Position numbers and translations under genes: made by a program. From Roseomonas indoligenes (GTDB lineage: Bacteria > Pseudomonadota > Alphaproteobacteria > Acetobacterales > Acetobacteraceae), in assembly GCF_017813365.1 (NCBI RefSeq), contig NZ_JAGIZA010000019.1:1-64000 (forward strand): DNA of 64,000 nt, read 5' to 3'. Shown here piece after piece: positions 27,281 to 36,864 of this stretch. Every line of letters starts with the position of its first letter. The first letter of the stretch is position 1. The notes beneath the pieces are model-generated. The model ran no database searches and was not told the origin of the DNA. It saw only the letters and a list, made by a program, of their open reading frames with translations.

Positions 27281-28423
27281 ATGGAAACCCGCCCCTTCGA
27301 GGTCCGCTGGGACCCCTCCGCCCTGTCCCACCTGAAGGACCGGCTGCGCGCCACGCCCCTGCCCCGCCAGCCCCGCGATGCCGGCTGGAAATACGGCTGC
27401 GACCCGGACTTCCTCTCCGCCCTGCGCGACCACTGGCTTGACGGCTACGACGCCGAGGCCGCCGCCGCGGCGCTGAACCGCCACCCCCAGATCATCGCCC
27501 GCGTGGAGAACCTCGACCTCCACGCCTACCACGTGGTGGGCGAGGCAGGCGGCAAGCGCCCCCTCCTTCTCACCCATGGCTGGCCCGGCTCCGTCCTGGA
27601 ATTCCTGGAGGTGATCGAGCCGCTGGCCTTCCCCTCCCGCCACGGCGGCCGGGCGGAGGACGCCTTCGACCTTGTTATCCCCTCGCTCCCCGGCTTCGGC
27701 TTCTCCGGCAAGCCGGAGACCCCCATCTCCGCCCGCACCACCGCCCGCCTGTTCGATGCGCTGATGCGCGGCCTCGGCTACCCGCGCTACCGCGCCCAGG
27801 GCGGCGACTGGGGCGCCGCCGTCACCGCTTGGCTGGCACTGGACCACGTGGCCTCCCTCAAGGCCATCCACCTCAACATGGTCCTCGTCCGCCCGGACGC
27901 GGCGCCGAAGACGCCGGAGGAACTGGCCTGGCAGGCCGAGCAGGCGGGCGTGCAAGGGAAGCTCGGCGCCTATGCCCAGCTCCAGGGCAGCAAGCCCCAG
28001 TCCATCGCCTACGCCATGCAGGACAACCCGCTCGCCCAGGCTGCCTGGATCGTGGAGCGGTTCCACGACTGGGCCGACCTGCGCGAGCGCCCCTTCGATC
28101 AGGTCTTCACGAAGGACCAGCTCATCACCGACGTGATGATCTACGCGATGAACGACGCCTTCACGACCGCCGCCTGGTACTACTTCGGCGCCCAGCAGGA
28201 GGCCGTGCGCAGCATCCCGCCCGGCCGCCGCGTGATGGTGCCCACCGCCGTCGCCGCCTTCCCCGACCCGCGCTCCCCCATGCCGCCGCGCAGCCTGGTG
28301 GAGAAGGGCTACGCCGTGAACCGCTGGAGCGACATGCCCCGCGGCGGCCACTTCCCGGCGATGGAAGTGCCGGAGGATTTCGTGGCGGACCTGCGCGCCT
28401 GGGGACGGCAGACGGAGGCCTGA
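27281..28423 (+). CDS. Epoxide hydrolase (EHN-domain alpha/beta hydrolase)
   Basis: 380 residues with the N-terminal EHN cap region (FEVRWDPSALSHLKDRLRATPLP) and the alpha/beta-hydrolase core: oxyanion motif LTHGWPGSVLEF (about residue 98), nucleophile Asp176 in QGGDWGAAVTAWLA, and a C-terminal His in RGGHFPAMEVPE. This is the microsomal-type epoxide hydrolase family found in soil bacteria. It is divergent from the TAXI gene. Confidence 0.92.
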   Translation: METRPFEVRWDPSALSHLKDRLRATPLPRQPRDAGWKYGCDPDFLSALRDHWLDGYDAEAAAAALNRHPQIIARVENLDLHAYHVVGEAGGKRPLLLTHGWPGSVLEFLEVIEPLAFPSRHGGRAEDAFDLVIPSLPGFGFSGKPETPISARTTARLFDALMRGLGYPRYRAQGGDWGAAVTAWLALDHVASLKAIHLNMVLVRPDAAPKTPEELAWQAEQAGVQGKLGAYAQLQGSKPQSIAYAMQDNPLAQAAWIVERFHDWADLRERPFDQVFTKDQLITDVMIYAMNDAFTTAAWYYFGAQQEAVRSIPPGRRVMVPTAVAAFPDPRSPMPPRSLVEKGYAVNRWSDMPRGGHFPAMEVPEDFVADLRAWGRQTEA

Positions 28424-28632
28424 TCCTCGCCGGTGGCCTGTCCCGGGGAGAGGAAGAACTCCTTCTTCCTCTCCCCGGGCCCGTTCGAAGCAGTGCTTCG
28501 AACCCATCATCTTTTTCCAGGCCCTGGTCCTGTTTCACTGGCGGTGCGCCTCGGGTCCATGACCCGAGGCGCCGGCAGGGCAGGCGGGATCCGCGGCTTG
28601 CCCCGGCTCCTCGGGGCCGGTCACATGCGCCC
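28424..28632. repeat. Composite hairpin repeat, copy D
   Basis: Hairpins at 28442-28479 (17-bp arms CCCGGGGAGAGGAAGAA) and 28547-28571 (arms CGCCTCGGGTC / GACCCGAGGCG, loop CAT), with a further small inverted repeat GTTCGAAG/CTTCGAAC at about 28483-28503. It lies between two genes on the same strand. Confidence 0.9.
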
Positions 28633-29619
28633 ATGCAGAACGCGCTCGACGCCACCTTGGCGGAACGGCTGGCCACCATCGCCCTCGGCCATGTGGAGCG
28701 GGAATACCCGAACAAGCCCGGCCACGTGCTCGCCGGGCCCGGGGACGCCCGCACCCCCTCGGCACTCCATCCCGTCTTCTTCGGCAGCTACGACTGGCAC
28801 TCCTGCGTGCACGGCTACTGGACCCTGGCCCGGCTGCTGCGCCGCTTCCCCTCCATCGCGGCCGCACCGGCCATCCGCGCCCTGTTCGACCGCCGCATCA
28901 CGGCGGAAGCGGTGGCGGGGGAGGTGGCCTACCTCGCCGCCCCCGGCGCGCGCGGCTTCGAACGCCCCTATGGCTGGGGCTGGCTGCTGGCCCTCGCTGC
29001 CGAGCTGGCCCGGCACGGCGCGCCCTGGGCCGCCACCCTCGCCCCCCTGGCCGAGGCCTTCGCCGGGCGCTTCCGCGACTTCCTGCCGATCGCCACCTAC
29101 CCCGTGCGGGTGGGCGCCCACCCCAACACCGCCTTCGGCTTGCTGATGGCGGCCGACTTCATGGCGGCCGACCTTCCCCTGCTACGGGAGACGGCCGGCC
29201 GCTGGTACGGCCTGGATCGGGCCTGCCCGGCCTGGGGCGAACCCTCCGGCGACGACTTCCTCTCTCCCACCCTGGTGGAGGCCGCCTGCATGGCCCGCCT
29301 CCTGCCGCCGGCAGAGTTCGCGCCCTGGTTCGACGCCTTCCTGCCGGACCTGGCGGGGAGGGAGCCCGCCACCCTTTTCGCCCCTGCGACCGTCTCCGAC
29401 CGGACGGACGGCAAGATCGCCCATCTGGACGGCCTCAACCTTTCCCGTGCCTGGTGCTGGCGGCGCCTCGCCGCGGCGCTGGGGCCGGAGGATCCTCGCC
29501 GCGCGCCCATGCTGGACGCGGCGGAGCGCCATCTTGCGGCCGGGCTGCCGCATGTGGCCGGGCACTACATGGGCGAGCACTGGCTGGCGAGCTTCGCGGT
29601 GCTGGCGCTGGAGGGCTGA
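28633..29619 (+). CDS. DUF2891-family protein
   Basis: 328 residues. DUF2891 features: REYPNKPGHVL near the N-terminus, HPVFFGSYDWHSCVHGYWTLARLLRRFP, RPYGWGWLLALAAEL, HPNTAFGLLMAADF and GEPSGDDFLSPTLVEA, with many conserved Trp, His and aromatic residues in an all-helical barrel like glycosidase (alpha/alpha)6 folds. No signal peptide. Biochemical role unknown. The start at ATG 28633 opens the conserved region; the longer frame runs through copy D of the repeat. Confidence 0.88.
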   Translation: MQNALDATLAERLATIALGHVEREYPNKPGHVLAGPGDARTPSALHPVFFGSYDWHSCVHGYWTLARLLRRFPSIAAAPAIRALFDRRITAEAVAGEVAYLAAPGARGFERPYGWGWLLALAAELARHGAPWAATLAPLAEAFAGRFRDFLPIATYPVRVGAHPNTAFGLLMAADFMAADLPLLRETAGRWYGLDRACPAWGEPSGDDFLSPTLVEAACMARLLPPAEFAPWFDAFLPDLAGREPATLFAPATVSDRTDGKIAHLDGLNLSRAWCWRRLAAALGPEDPRRAPMLDAAERHLAAGLPHVAGHYMGEHWLASFAVLALEG

Positions 29620-29628
29620 CCCCGCGCC

Positions 29629-30912
29629 TCACAGCCGCCCCACGGCGCGAATGCTGTCCATCAGCATCCGCGCGGCCAGGGAAGGGCTGCCGCCGGCGCG
29701 TTGCAGGAAGCCGATGGTGCGGCGGGTCTCCGGCAGCGCGAAGGGCAGCACGGCCAGCGCCTTCGCCCCGGTCTCGTGCTGGAACAGGTGGGGCGAGACG
29801 GCGGTCACCATGTCGCTGTCCAGCAGCAACCCGCGCGTGATGGTCAGGTCGGTGGTCTCCACCGTCACCACCGGCTCCGGCAGGCCGCGGGCCCGCATCG
29901 CGCCTTCCAACAGCTCCCGCGTGGGGGTGCCGCGCGGGGGCAGCACCCAGCGGGCCGCCGGCAGGCCCTCGGCCACGGCGGCGCCGCGCCGGGCCAGCGG
30001 GTGGCCAGCCCGCACCACCAGGGCCATCTCGTCCTCCGCGATCGGCTCGCGCAGCAGGCCGATCGTGTGCTCCGGTGGGCGCAGGGCGCCGAGGATGAAG
30101 TCGATGTCCCCCGCCCGCAGGCGCATGGAGAGGTGCTCGAAGGTGCCCTCCAGCGTCGTGACGGAGAGGTTGGGATGGTCCTTCTGCATCCGCAGGATGG
30201 CGCGCGGCAGCAGACGGTCCCGGCCGAGGGAGAGGGTGCCCACCGTGACGCGCCCGGCCATGGCGCCCTGGAGGAGGCCGATCTCCACCTCCGCCGCGCG
30301 GATCTCGGCCAGCGCCCGGCGGACATGCAGGGCCAGCAGCGCGCCGAGCGGCGTGGGCTGGAGCCCGGCGGGGGACCGGATGAACACCTCGATCCCCAGC
30401 CCGATTTCCACCTCCCGCAGTGCCTGGCTGACGGCGGGCTGCGAGATCATGAGGCTGTCGGCCACCGCCCCCATATGGCGCTGCTCCACCAGCTCCGCGA
30501 AGGCCAGCAGGCGCTGGCGGCCGAGGGAGAGGGTGAAGACGGGCGCCGCCTCGTTCCAGCCCGCCGGCGGCCCGGCGGCGGCAATGCCGCGGCGGGCGCT
30601 CTCCATCTCCGCGAAGGCCCGCTCCACCCGGTGCAGCAGGGTGTGGCCAGTGCCCGTCAGCAGCATCCCCTGGGGGCGCCGCTCGAACAGGGTGACCTCC
30701 AGCTCCCGTTCCAGCTCCTGGATGGCGCGCGTGATCGCGGACTGCACGCGGCGCAGCCGCTGGCCGGAGCGGACGACGCTTCCGGTCTGCGAGACGGCCA
30801 GGAAGGCGCGCAGGTGCTTGGGGTTGATGGCATGCGGGGACGGGATGATGGGGCCGCCTCCGGCGGATAAGGCTTTTCGATGGGGCGGGGGAAAGTTTCG
30901 GCTGGCCGTCAC
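29629..30912 (-). CDS. LysR-family regulator with tandem HTH domains
   Basis: 427 residues from GTG 30912, against about 300 for ordinary LysR proteins. Two LysR-type winged HTHs follow each other: residues about 32-90 (HLRAFLAVSQTGSVVRSGQRLRR...) and about 125-190 (LLAFAELVEQRHMGAVADSLMISQPAVSQALREVE). A substrate-binding domain follows (VTVGTLSLGRDRLLPRAILRMQ...). No ATG exists between 30912 and the first HTH, so GTG is the best start. It is divergent from the hydrolase-dioxygenase-ABC cluster, which it probably controls. Confidence 0.88.
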   Translation of the reverse strand: MTASRNFPPPHRKALSAGGGPIIPSPHAINPKHLRAFLAVSQTGSVVRSGQRLRRVQSAITRAIQELERELEVTLFERRPQGMLLTGTGHTLLHRVERAFAEMESARRGIAAAGPPAGWNEAAPVFTLSLGRQRLLAFAELVEQRHMGAVADSLMISQPAVSQALREVEIGLGIEVFIRSPAGLQPTPLGALLALHVRRALAEIRAAEVEIGLLQGAMAGRVTVGTLSLGRDRLLPRAILRMQKDHPNLSVTTLEGTFEHLSMRLRAGDIDFILGALRPPEHTIGLLREPIAEDEMALVVRAGHPLARRGAAVAEGLPAARWVLPPRGTPTRELLEGAMRARGLPEPVVTVETTDLTITRGLLLDSDMVTAVSPHLFQHETGAKALAVLPFALPETRRTIGFLQRAGGSPSLAARMLMDSIRAVGRL

Positions 30913-30972
30913 GACGCCGCAATCGGATTCTGGCGCCCGGGACAACGCCTGAATGACGCCAGGGACGAGACC

Positions 30973-31659
30973 ATGACCGACCCCGCCCCCTTCGAGATGC
31001 CGGCCTACGTGCTCGACCGCGTGATGAAGAAGCGCGGCCGCCTGCGCGTCTTCGACGGCTTCGAGCCCACGAAAAGCGCCCTCGTCGTCATCGACATGCA
31101 GGCCTTCTACGTGACAGACGTGCCGCCGGCGGTGGCCATCATCCCCAACATCAACCGCCTGGCCCGCGCCTTCCGCGCGGCGGGCGGCCATGTGGCCTGG
31201 GTGAAGATGACGGCGGGCGAGGGCGGGCGCAGCCTCTGGCCGCTCTACCACGAGCGCTTCTTCACCCCGGCCAATGCCGTGCGCCACCGGGACAACCTGA
31301 CGGTCGGCGCGCCGGGGCACGAGCTGCACCCGGAGCTGGAGCCGATGCCGGAGGACATCATGGCGGAGAAGTCCCGCTTCAGCGCCTTCATCCCCGGCAA
31401 GTCCGACCTGCCGGAGAAGCTGGCGGCCCGCGACATCACCAACGTGGCGATCACGGGGATGCTGACGAACTTCTGCTGCGAGACCTCGGCACGCGATGCG
31501 ATGATGCTGGACTACAACGTGGTGATGGTCTCCGACGCCAATGCCGCGCGCTACGACGAGGACCACAACATCGGCTTCAGCACGGTGTTCCAGAGCTTCG
31601 GCGACGTGCTGACGGTGGAGGAGACGATCGGGCTGCTGGATGCCGGGAAGAACGGCTGA
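30973..31659 (+). CDS. Isochorismatase-family cysteine hydrolase
   Basis: 228 residues with the Asp41 (VVIDMQ), Lys133 (EKSRFSAF) and Cys168 (MLTNFCCETSARDA) triad of this superfamily; a cis-peptide-like region sits between Ile160 and Met163. Members hydrolyse amides such as N-carbamoylsarcosine, maleamate or nicotinamide, or isochorismate. With a ring-cleavage dioxygenase downstream an amidase role in an aromatic or heteroaromatic pathway is plausible. Divergent from the LysR gene. Confidence 0.9.
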   Translation: MTDPAPFEMPAYVLDRVMKKRGRLRVFDGFEPTKSALVVIDMQAFYVTDVPPAVAIIPNINRLARAFRAAGGHVAWVKMTAGEGGRSLWPLYHERFFTPANAVRHRDNLTVGAPGHELHPELEPMPEDIMAEKSRFSAFIPGKSDLPEKLAARDITNVAITGMLTNFCCETSARDAMMLDYNVVMVSDANAARYDEDHNIGFSTVFQSFGDVLTVEETIGLLDAGKNG

Positions 31660-31796
31660 CCCCCGGCTATAACCAACCCTGATACCGGGCGACCGCGAAA
31701 ACATAACGACATTCCCGCGGTTTGCCCGAAATATACCGGCACGGACGGCTGGGCGGCGGCGCCGCATGAACAGCCAGGGGAGGGGAACGACGGCGC

Positions 31797-33023
31797 ATGG
31801 CCAGGATCATCGGTGGGATCGGGACGTCGCACGTGCCGACGATCGGCGTCGCCTACGACAAGGGCAAGCAGGAGGACCCCTCCTGGTCGCCCCTGTTCAA
31901 GGGCTATGAGCCGGCGCGGCAATGGCTGGCGGAGAAGAAGCCGGACGTCCTGGTCTTCTTCTACAACGACCACCTGAACGCCTTCTTCTACGATCTCTAC
32001 CCCACCTTCGCGATCGGCGTGGCCCCGGGCTACGACGTGGCGGATGAGGGCGCGGGCCGCCGGCCCCTGCCGATCCTGCCCGGCCATCCCGGGCTTTCCG
32101 CCCATATCGCCGAGTGCCTGGTGAACGAGGAGTTCGACCCGGCGGTCTTCCAGGACCGGCCGCTGGACCACGGCGTCTTCTCGCCCCTGCCCCTGCTCTG
32201 GCCGCACCAGGAGAAGTGGCCGGGCGCGGTGGTGCCGATCGAGGTGAACGTGGTGCAGCACCCCCTGCCCACGGCCATGCGTTGCTGGAAGCTCGGCAAG
32301 GCGCTGCGCCGCGCCATCGAATCCTACCCCGAGGACATCACCGTCGCCGTGGTCGGCACCGGCGGCCTCTCCCACCAGATCCACGGGGAGCGCACGGGCT
32401 ACAACGACACCGAATGGGACATGCGCTTCATCGAGCTGATCGAGAAGGACCCCGAACAGCTCGCGAAGATGAAGCACGTGGACTACATCCGCCTCGGCGG
32501 CGCCGAGAGCGTCGAGGTGATCATGTGGCTCGCCATGCGCGGGGCGCTGAGCGACGATATCACCAAGGTCCACCAGAACTACTACCTCGCCACTACCACC
32601 GCGATGACGGTCATCGTCTTCGAGGAGAACAGCGCGGAGGCGCCGGCCGCGGCGCCGCGCACGGGCAACCCGCAGCTGGAGGGCGTGGAGGCGATCGAGG
32701 GCACCTACGCCTTCGACATCGCCACCGGCCGCGACCGGCTGCGCCTGAACCGCTTCTTCTGGGAGATGAAGGACCCGGCCGCCCGCGCCGCCTTCTCCGC
32801 CGATGAGCGCGTGGCCTGCGAGCGCGCGGGGCTGACACCGGAGGAGACGCGACTGGTGCTGGAGCGGGACTGGCTGGGGCTGGTGCGCTACGGCGCCAAC
32901 TTCTTCGTGCTGGAGAAGTTCGCCCGCCTCTCCGGCCGCTCCAACCTGGAGGTCTATGCCGAGATGCGCGGGGAGACCTTCGAGGAGTTCCTCGCCACCC
33001 GGCAGGTTCCCGGCGCCCGCTAG
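31797..33023 (+). CDS. Extradiol dioxygenase, fused LigB-LigA (gallate dioxygenase-like)
   Basis: 408 residues. The N-terminal three quarters are the LigB catalytic fold with iron ligands His12 (GTSHVPTIG) and His59 (YNDHLNAFFYD) and a Glu in LGGAESVEVIMWL; GTGGLSHQIHG and a shared PTFAIG are also typical. The C-terminal about 90 residues are LigA-like (GLTPEETRLVLERDWLGLVRYGANFFVLEKFAR). This one-chain B-A arrangement is that of gallate dioxygenases (GalA/DesB) rather than two-subunit protocatechuate 4,5-dioxygenase. Exact substrate unproven. No galB, galC or galD homologue follows. Confidence 0.88.
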   Translation: MARIIGGIGTSHVPTIGVAYDKGKQEDPSWSPLFKGYEPARQWLAEKKPDVLVFFYNDHLNAFFYDLYPTFAIGVAPGYDVADEGAGRRPLPILPGHPGLSAHIAECLVNEEFDPAVFQDRPLDHGVFSPLPLLWPHQEKWPGAVVPIEVNVVQHPLPTAMRCWKLGKALRRAIESYPEDITVAVVGTGGLSHQIHGERTGYNDTEWDMRFIELIEKDPEQLAKMKHVDYIRLGGAESVEVIMWLAMRGALSDDITKVHQNYYLATTTAMTVIVFEENSAEAPAAAPRTGNPQLEGVEAIEGTYAFDIATGRDRLRLNRFFWEMKDPAARAAFSADERVACERAGLTPEETRLVLERDWLGLVRYGANFFVLEKFARLSGRSNLEVYAEMRGETFEEFLATRQVPGAR

Positions 33024-33083
33024 GTGACGGCCGGGCCGCGCCCGGCCAAGATGCGTCCCAGGAAATTCCAAGGAGAGGGTCGA

Positions 33084-34286
33084 ATGTCCCCCAGCAAGCT
33101 CACCGCCGGCCGGCGCTCTGTCCTCCTCGGCGCGGCGGCCGCCGCCGCGGCCCCACTGGCCCGCCCGGCGATCGCGCAGGAGCGCAAGCTCGTCGTCGGC
33201 GTCGTCCTGCCCCTCTCCGGCACCTTCGCCGACCAGGGCCGCAACAACGAGGACGGCATCAAGGTCTTCCAGAAGATCCACGGCAACAAGGTCGGCAACA
33301 TCACCGTGGAGACGGTGACGCGCGACGACCAGGGGCCCGGCTCGGGCGACCTCTCCCGCCGCATGACGCAGGAACTGATCCAGCGCAGCCGGGCGGAGAT
33401 CATCCTCGGCTACAGCTTCACGCCCAACGCCCTCTCCGCGGCCTCCCTGCTGACGGAGGCGAAGAAGCCGGGGATCATCATCAACGCCGCGACCTCCGTC
33501 ATCACGGAGCGCTCGCCCTACTTTGCCCGCGTCTCCATGACGCTGCCGCAGCTCGCCGCCTCCCTCGGCACCTGGGCCGCGAAGAACGGGGTGAAGACCG
33601 TCTACACCATCGTCTCCGACTACGGCCCGGGCCTGGACGCGGAGACCTGGTTCACCAAGGCCTTCGAGGCCGGCGGCGGCAAGGTGATCGGCGGCGCCCG
33701 CACCCCCGTCGCGGGCATGGAGTATTCCCCCTTCCTCCAGCGCGCGGTGGAGGCGCGGCCGGACGGGCTGTTCAGCTTCAGCCCGGGCGGCGACGTCTCG
33801 GTCGCCTTCATGAAGCAGACGAAGGAGCGCAACATCGTCGGCTCCGGCATCAAGCTGATGGTCACCGGCGACGTGGTGGACGACAACCTGGTCCCCGCCA
33901 TGGGCGACGCGCTGGACGGCGTCGTCTCCGCCCTCCACTACCAGGTCGAGCTGGACAACCCGGAGAACAAGCGCTTCCTCGAGGCCTTCCGCGAGATGTC
34001 CGGCCCCAACGCCATGCCGAGCTACCGCACCGTCCAGGCCTATGACGGCATGGCGCTGATCTACCACGCCCTGCAGCAGACCGGCGGCAAGACGGACGCG
34101 GATTCGATCATGAACGCCATCAAGGGCGCGCGGCTGAACAGCCCGCGCGGCCCGATCCTGATCGACCCGGCGACGCGCGACATCGTGCAGAACGTCTATA
34201 TCCGCCGCGGGCAGCGGAAGGACGGCCGCTGGGCCAACATCGCCTTCGAGACGATCGAGGGCGTGAAGGACCCGGCGAAGGCCTAA
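33084..34286 (+). CDS. Branched-chain-type ABC transporter substrate-binding protein
   Basis: 400 residues with a Tat-like signal (GRRSVLLGAAAAAAAPLARPAIAQ) and a periplasmic type I binding fold (LVVGVVLPLSGTFADQGRNNEDGIKVF). Such proteins bind branched-chain amino acids, amides or aromatic acids; the adjacent dioxygenase suggests an aromatic ligand. AAGGAGAGGG precedes ATG 33084; the frame start at 33024 lies only 1 bp after the dioxygenase stop and lacks a signal sequence. Confidence 0.92.
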   Translation: MSPSKLTAGRRSVLLGAAAAAAAPLARPAIAQERKLVVGVVLPLSGTFADQGRNNEDGIKVFQKIHGNKVGNITVETVTRDDQGPGSGDLSRRMTQELIQRSRAEIILGYSFTPNALSAASLLTEAKKPGIIINAATSVITERSPYFARVSMTLPQLAASLGTWAAKNGVKTVYTIVSDYGPGLDAETWFTKAFEAGGGKVIGGARTPVAGMEYSPFLQRAVEARPDGLFSFSPGGDVSVAFMKQTKERNIVGSGIKLMVTGDVVDDNLVPAMGDALDGVVSALHYQVELDNPENKRFLEAFREMSGPNAMPSYRTVQAYDGMALIYHALQQTGGKTDADSIMNAIKGARLNSPRGPILIDPATRDIVQNVYIRRGQRKDGRWANIAFETIEGVKDPAKA

Positions 34287-34295
34287 GCCGAGACC

Positions 34296-35162
34296 ATGTC
34301 CGGGCTGATCAGCATCCTCGCGGACGGCATCGCCTATGGGATGCTGCTCTTCCTCTTCTCCATCGGCCTGTCGATCACGCTCGGGCTGATGCGCTTCATC
34401 AACCTCGCGCATGGCGCCTTCGCCATGTGCGGGGGCTATGCCGCCGTGGTGCTGCTGAACGGCTTCGGCGTGCCCTTCCTCCTCACCCTGCCGATCGCCG
34501 CCGTGCTCACGGGGCTGGTCGGCGTGGTGCTGGAGCAGCTGGTGATCCGGCGCGTCTACCCGATGCCGGAGCTGCAGCAGGTGCTTTTTTCCATCGGCCT
34601 CGCCTTCGCGGCGGGGGCGGTGGCGAACATCCTTTTCGGCCCGCAGCAGCAGCCCATGCTGCTGCCGGACTGGCTGACCGCCCGCGTGAACCTCGGCGTG
34701 GTGGAGATCACGGGCTACCGCATCTTCCTCATCCTCTTCGGGCTGGTGGCGGCGGGGGCGCTGGTGGCGCTGTTCAACACCACCCTCTTCGGCGCGCGCG
34801 TGCGGGCGGCCGTGGACAACCGGCCCGCGGCGGAGGGGATCGGCATCCACGTCACCCGCCTCTTCGCCATCACCTTCGGCCTGGGCGCCGCCTTCGCGGG
34901 GCTGGGGGGCGCGCTGGCCGTGGGCTTCCTCGGCCTCGATCCCACCTTTCCCTTCAAGTACCTCGTGCTGCTGCTGATGGTGGTGGCCATCGGCGGCCCC
35001 GGCTCCATCGCCGGCTCCTTCGTGGCCGCGGTCTCGCTCGGCGCCATCGACGCGCTGTTCAAGTACTACGTGCCTGAGGTCGGCAGCTTCGTGATCTACG
35101 GGATCCTCGTGCTCATGATGGTCTTCTTCCCCAAGGGCCTGGCCTCGCGGAGGGCGGCATGA
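34296..35162 (+). CDS. ABC transporter permease, LivH type
   Basis: 288 residues, about eight transmembrane helices. SIGLSITLGLMRFINLAHGAFAMCGGY near the N-terminus and a C-terminal LLMVVAIGGPGSIAGSFVAAVSLG with the conserved Gly-rich coupling region mark LivH. It follows the binding-protein gene by 9 bp and overlaps the LivM-type gene. Confidence 0.94.
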   Translation: MSGLISILADGIAYGMLLFLFSIGLSITLGLMRFINLAHGAFAMCGGYAAVVLLNGFGVPFLLTLPIAAVLTGLVGVVLEQLVIRRVYPMPELQQVLFSIGLAFAAGAVANILFGPQQQPMLLPDWLTARVNLGVVEITGYRIFLILFGLVAAGALVALFNTTLFGARVRAAVDNRPAAEGIGIHVTRLFAITFGLGAAFAGLGGALAVGFLGLDPTFPFKYLVLLLMVVAIGGPGSIAGSFVAAVSLGAIDALFKYYVPEVGSFVIYGILVLMMVFFPKGLASRRAA

Positions 35163-36106
35163 GGATGGTGCGCGTCGGCGCCGGGCTGCCGCTGCTCCTC
35201 CTCGCGGTGGCCGGCTTCTTCCTCTTCCCGGAATACCTCACCCTCTTCACCAGCCTCTTCATCCTCTCGGTCTTCGCCCTCTCCTACGACCTGCTGCAGG
35301 GCCATGCCGGGGTGGTCTCGCTCGGCCATGCCGTGTTCTTCGGCACCGGCGCCTACACCACGGCGATCCTGGCGCGGCACGGGCTGGCGGAACCGGTTCT
35401 CGGGCTGCTGGCGGCGCTGGTGGTCAGCGCGCTGCTGGCCCTGGTGCTGACGCGCATCGTCGTCGTGGGCAACGACCTCACGCGGCTCCTCGTCACGCTC
35501 GGCGTCGGCTTCCTGATGTTCGAGGCGGCGAACCAGGCGCGCGACCTCACCGGCGGGGCGGACGGGCTCTCCGACTTCACCATGGGCCCCGTGCTCGGCC
35601 TGTTCCGCTTCGACTTCGCGGGGGAGACGGCCTTCTTCTACAGCCTCGCCGTCCTCGTCCTCGTCTACTTCTTCCTCTGGCGCCTCGCCGCCTCGCCCTT
35701 CGGCCTCGCGCTGCGCGGCATCCGGGAGAACGTGCGGCGCATGCCGGCCATCGGCGCGCCGGTGCGGCGGCACCTCGCCACCGCCTACACGATCTCCGGC
35801 GGCATCGCCGGGCTGGCGGGCGCGCTGCTGGCCCAGACCAGCAACTTCGCCTCGCTGGACATGCTGGGCTTCGAGCGCTCGGCGGAGGTGATGATGATGG
35901 CGACCCTGGGCGGGACGGGCAGCATTCCCGGTGTGGTGCTCGGCGCCACCGGCCTGGGCTACCTGAAGGACGCGCTCTCCGCGATGAGCCCGAAATACTG
36001 GCAGCTCGGCATCGGCATCGTTCTTATGCTCTCGGTCTTCGTCCTGCGCGGCGGCATCGCCGGCGCCGCCACCGCCCTGATCCGCCGCCTGCGGGAGCGC
36101 GCATGA
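35159..36106 (+). CDS. ABC transporter permease, LivM type
   Basis: 315 residues with eight to ten transmembrane helices; contains SYDLLQGHAGVVSLGHAVFFGTGAY and MATLGGTGSIPGVVLGA, the two conserved LivM segments. ATGA overlap with the LivH-type gene upstream and with the ATPase gene downstream. Confidence 0.94.
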   Translation: MRMVRVGAGLPLLLLAVAGFFLFPEYLTLFTSLFILSVFALSYDLLQGHAGVVSLGHAVFFGTGAYTTAILARHGLAEPVLGLLAALVVSALLALVLTRIVVVGNDLTRLLVTLGVGFLMFEAANQARDLTGGADGLSDFTMGPVLGLFRFDFAGETAFFYSLAVLVLVYFFLWRLAASPFGLALRGIRENVRRMPAIGAPVRRHLATAYTISGGIAGLAGALLAQTSNFASLDMLGFERSAEVMMMATLGGTGSIPGVVLGATGLGYLKDALSAMSPKYWQLGIGIVLMLSVFVLRGGIAGAATALIRRLRERA

Positions 36107-36864
36107 CGCCCGCCATCGAGACAGCGGGACTGACCCTCCGCTACGGCAACTTCACCGCCGTGAACGACGTGTCTCTCCGCGTCGCCACCGGGGCGCGGCA
36201 CGCGCTGATCGGGCCGAACGGGGCGGGCAAGACATCCCTCGTGCACACGCTGACGGGCAACGTGCCCGCCACCTCCGGCACCATCCGCCTGGGCGGGGAG
36301 GAGGTGACGACCCTGCCCCAGGCCGCGCGCGTGCGCCGCGGTCTGACCCGCACCTTCCAGATCAACCAGCTCTTCCGCGGGCTGACGGTGCTGGAGAATG
36401 TCTCCCTCGCGATCCTGGAGCGGGAGCGGAAGACGCGGAACTTCTGGCGCTCCGCCGCCGCCGACCGGGCCGTGGCGGAGGAGGCGCGGGAGCACCTGGC
36501 CTTCGTCAACCTGGACGCCTACGCCGCCCGCCCCGTCCATGCCCTGCCCTATGGCCTGCAGCGGCTGGTGGAGCTCGCCATCGCGCTTGGCACCAAGCCC
36601 CGCGTCCTCGTGCTGGACGAGCCCGCCGCCGGCGTGCCCGCGGCCCAGAGCGAGGCGATCTTTGAGCGCATCCACGCCCTGCCCCGCGACCTGACCCTTC
36701 TCTTCGTCGAGCACGACATGGGCCTCGTCTTCCGCTTCGCCGAGCGCATCACCGTGCTGGTGCAGGGCGCCATCATGACCGAGGGCACGCCCGCCGAGAT
36801 CCAGGCGGATGAGCGCGTGCGCGAGGTCTATCTCGGGCGCCGAGGCCACCATGCCGCTGCTTGA
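36103..36864 (+). CDS. ABC transporter ATP-binding protein, LivG type
   Basis: 253 residues. Walker A GPNGAGKTS, Q loop TFQINQLFRGLTV, a signature helix reduced to LPYGLQRLVELAIAL (the usual LSGG is YGLQ, as in many LivG proteins), Walker B VLVLDEPAAG, H loop VEHDM. Energises the permease pair. The start overlaps the LivM-type stop; the stop overlaps the LivF-type start by 14 bp. Confidence 0.94.
   Translation: MTPAIETAGLTLRYGNFTAVNDVSLRVATGARHALIGPNGAGKTSLVHTLTGNVPATSGTIRLGGEEVTTLPQAARVRRGLTRTFQINQLFRGLTVLENVSLAILERERKTRNFWRSAAADRAVAEEAREHLAFVNLDAYAARPVHALPYGLQRLVELAIALGTKPRVLVLDEPAAGVPAAQSEAIFERIHALPRDLTLLFVEHDMGLVFRFAERITVLVQGAIMTEGTPAEIQADERVREVYLGRRGHHAAA

Noticed and set aside
31551-34850. 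1099-codon minus-strand open frame
   Set aside because: It runs opposite the dioxygenase and ABC genes and is low-complexity (His/Gly/Arg/Asp). Long antisense frames are expected at this GC content.
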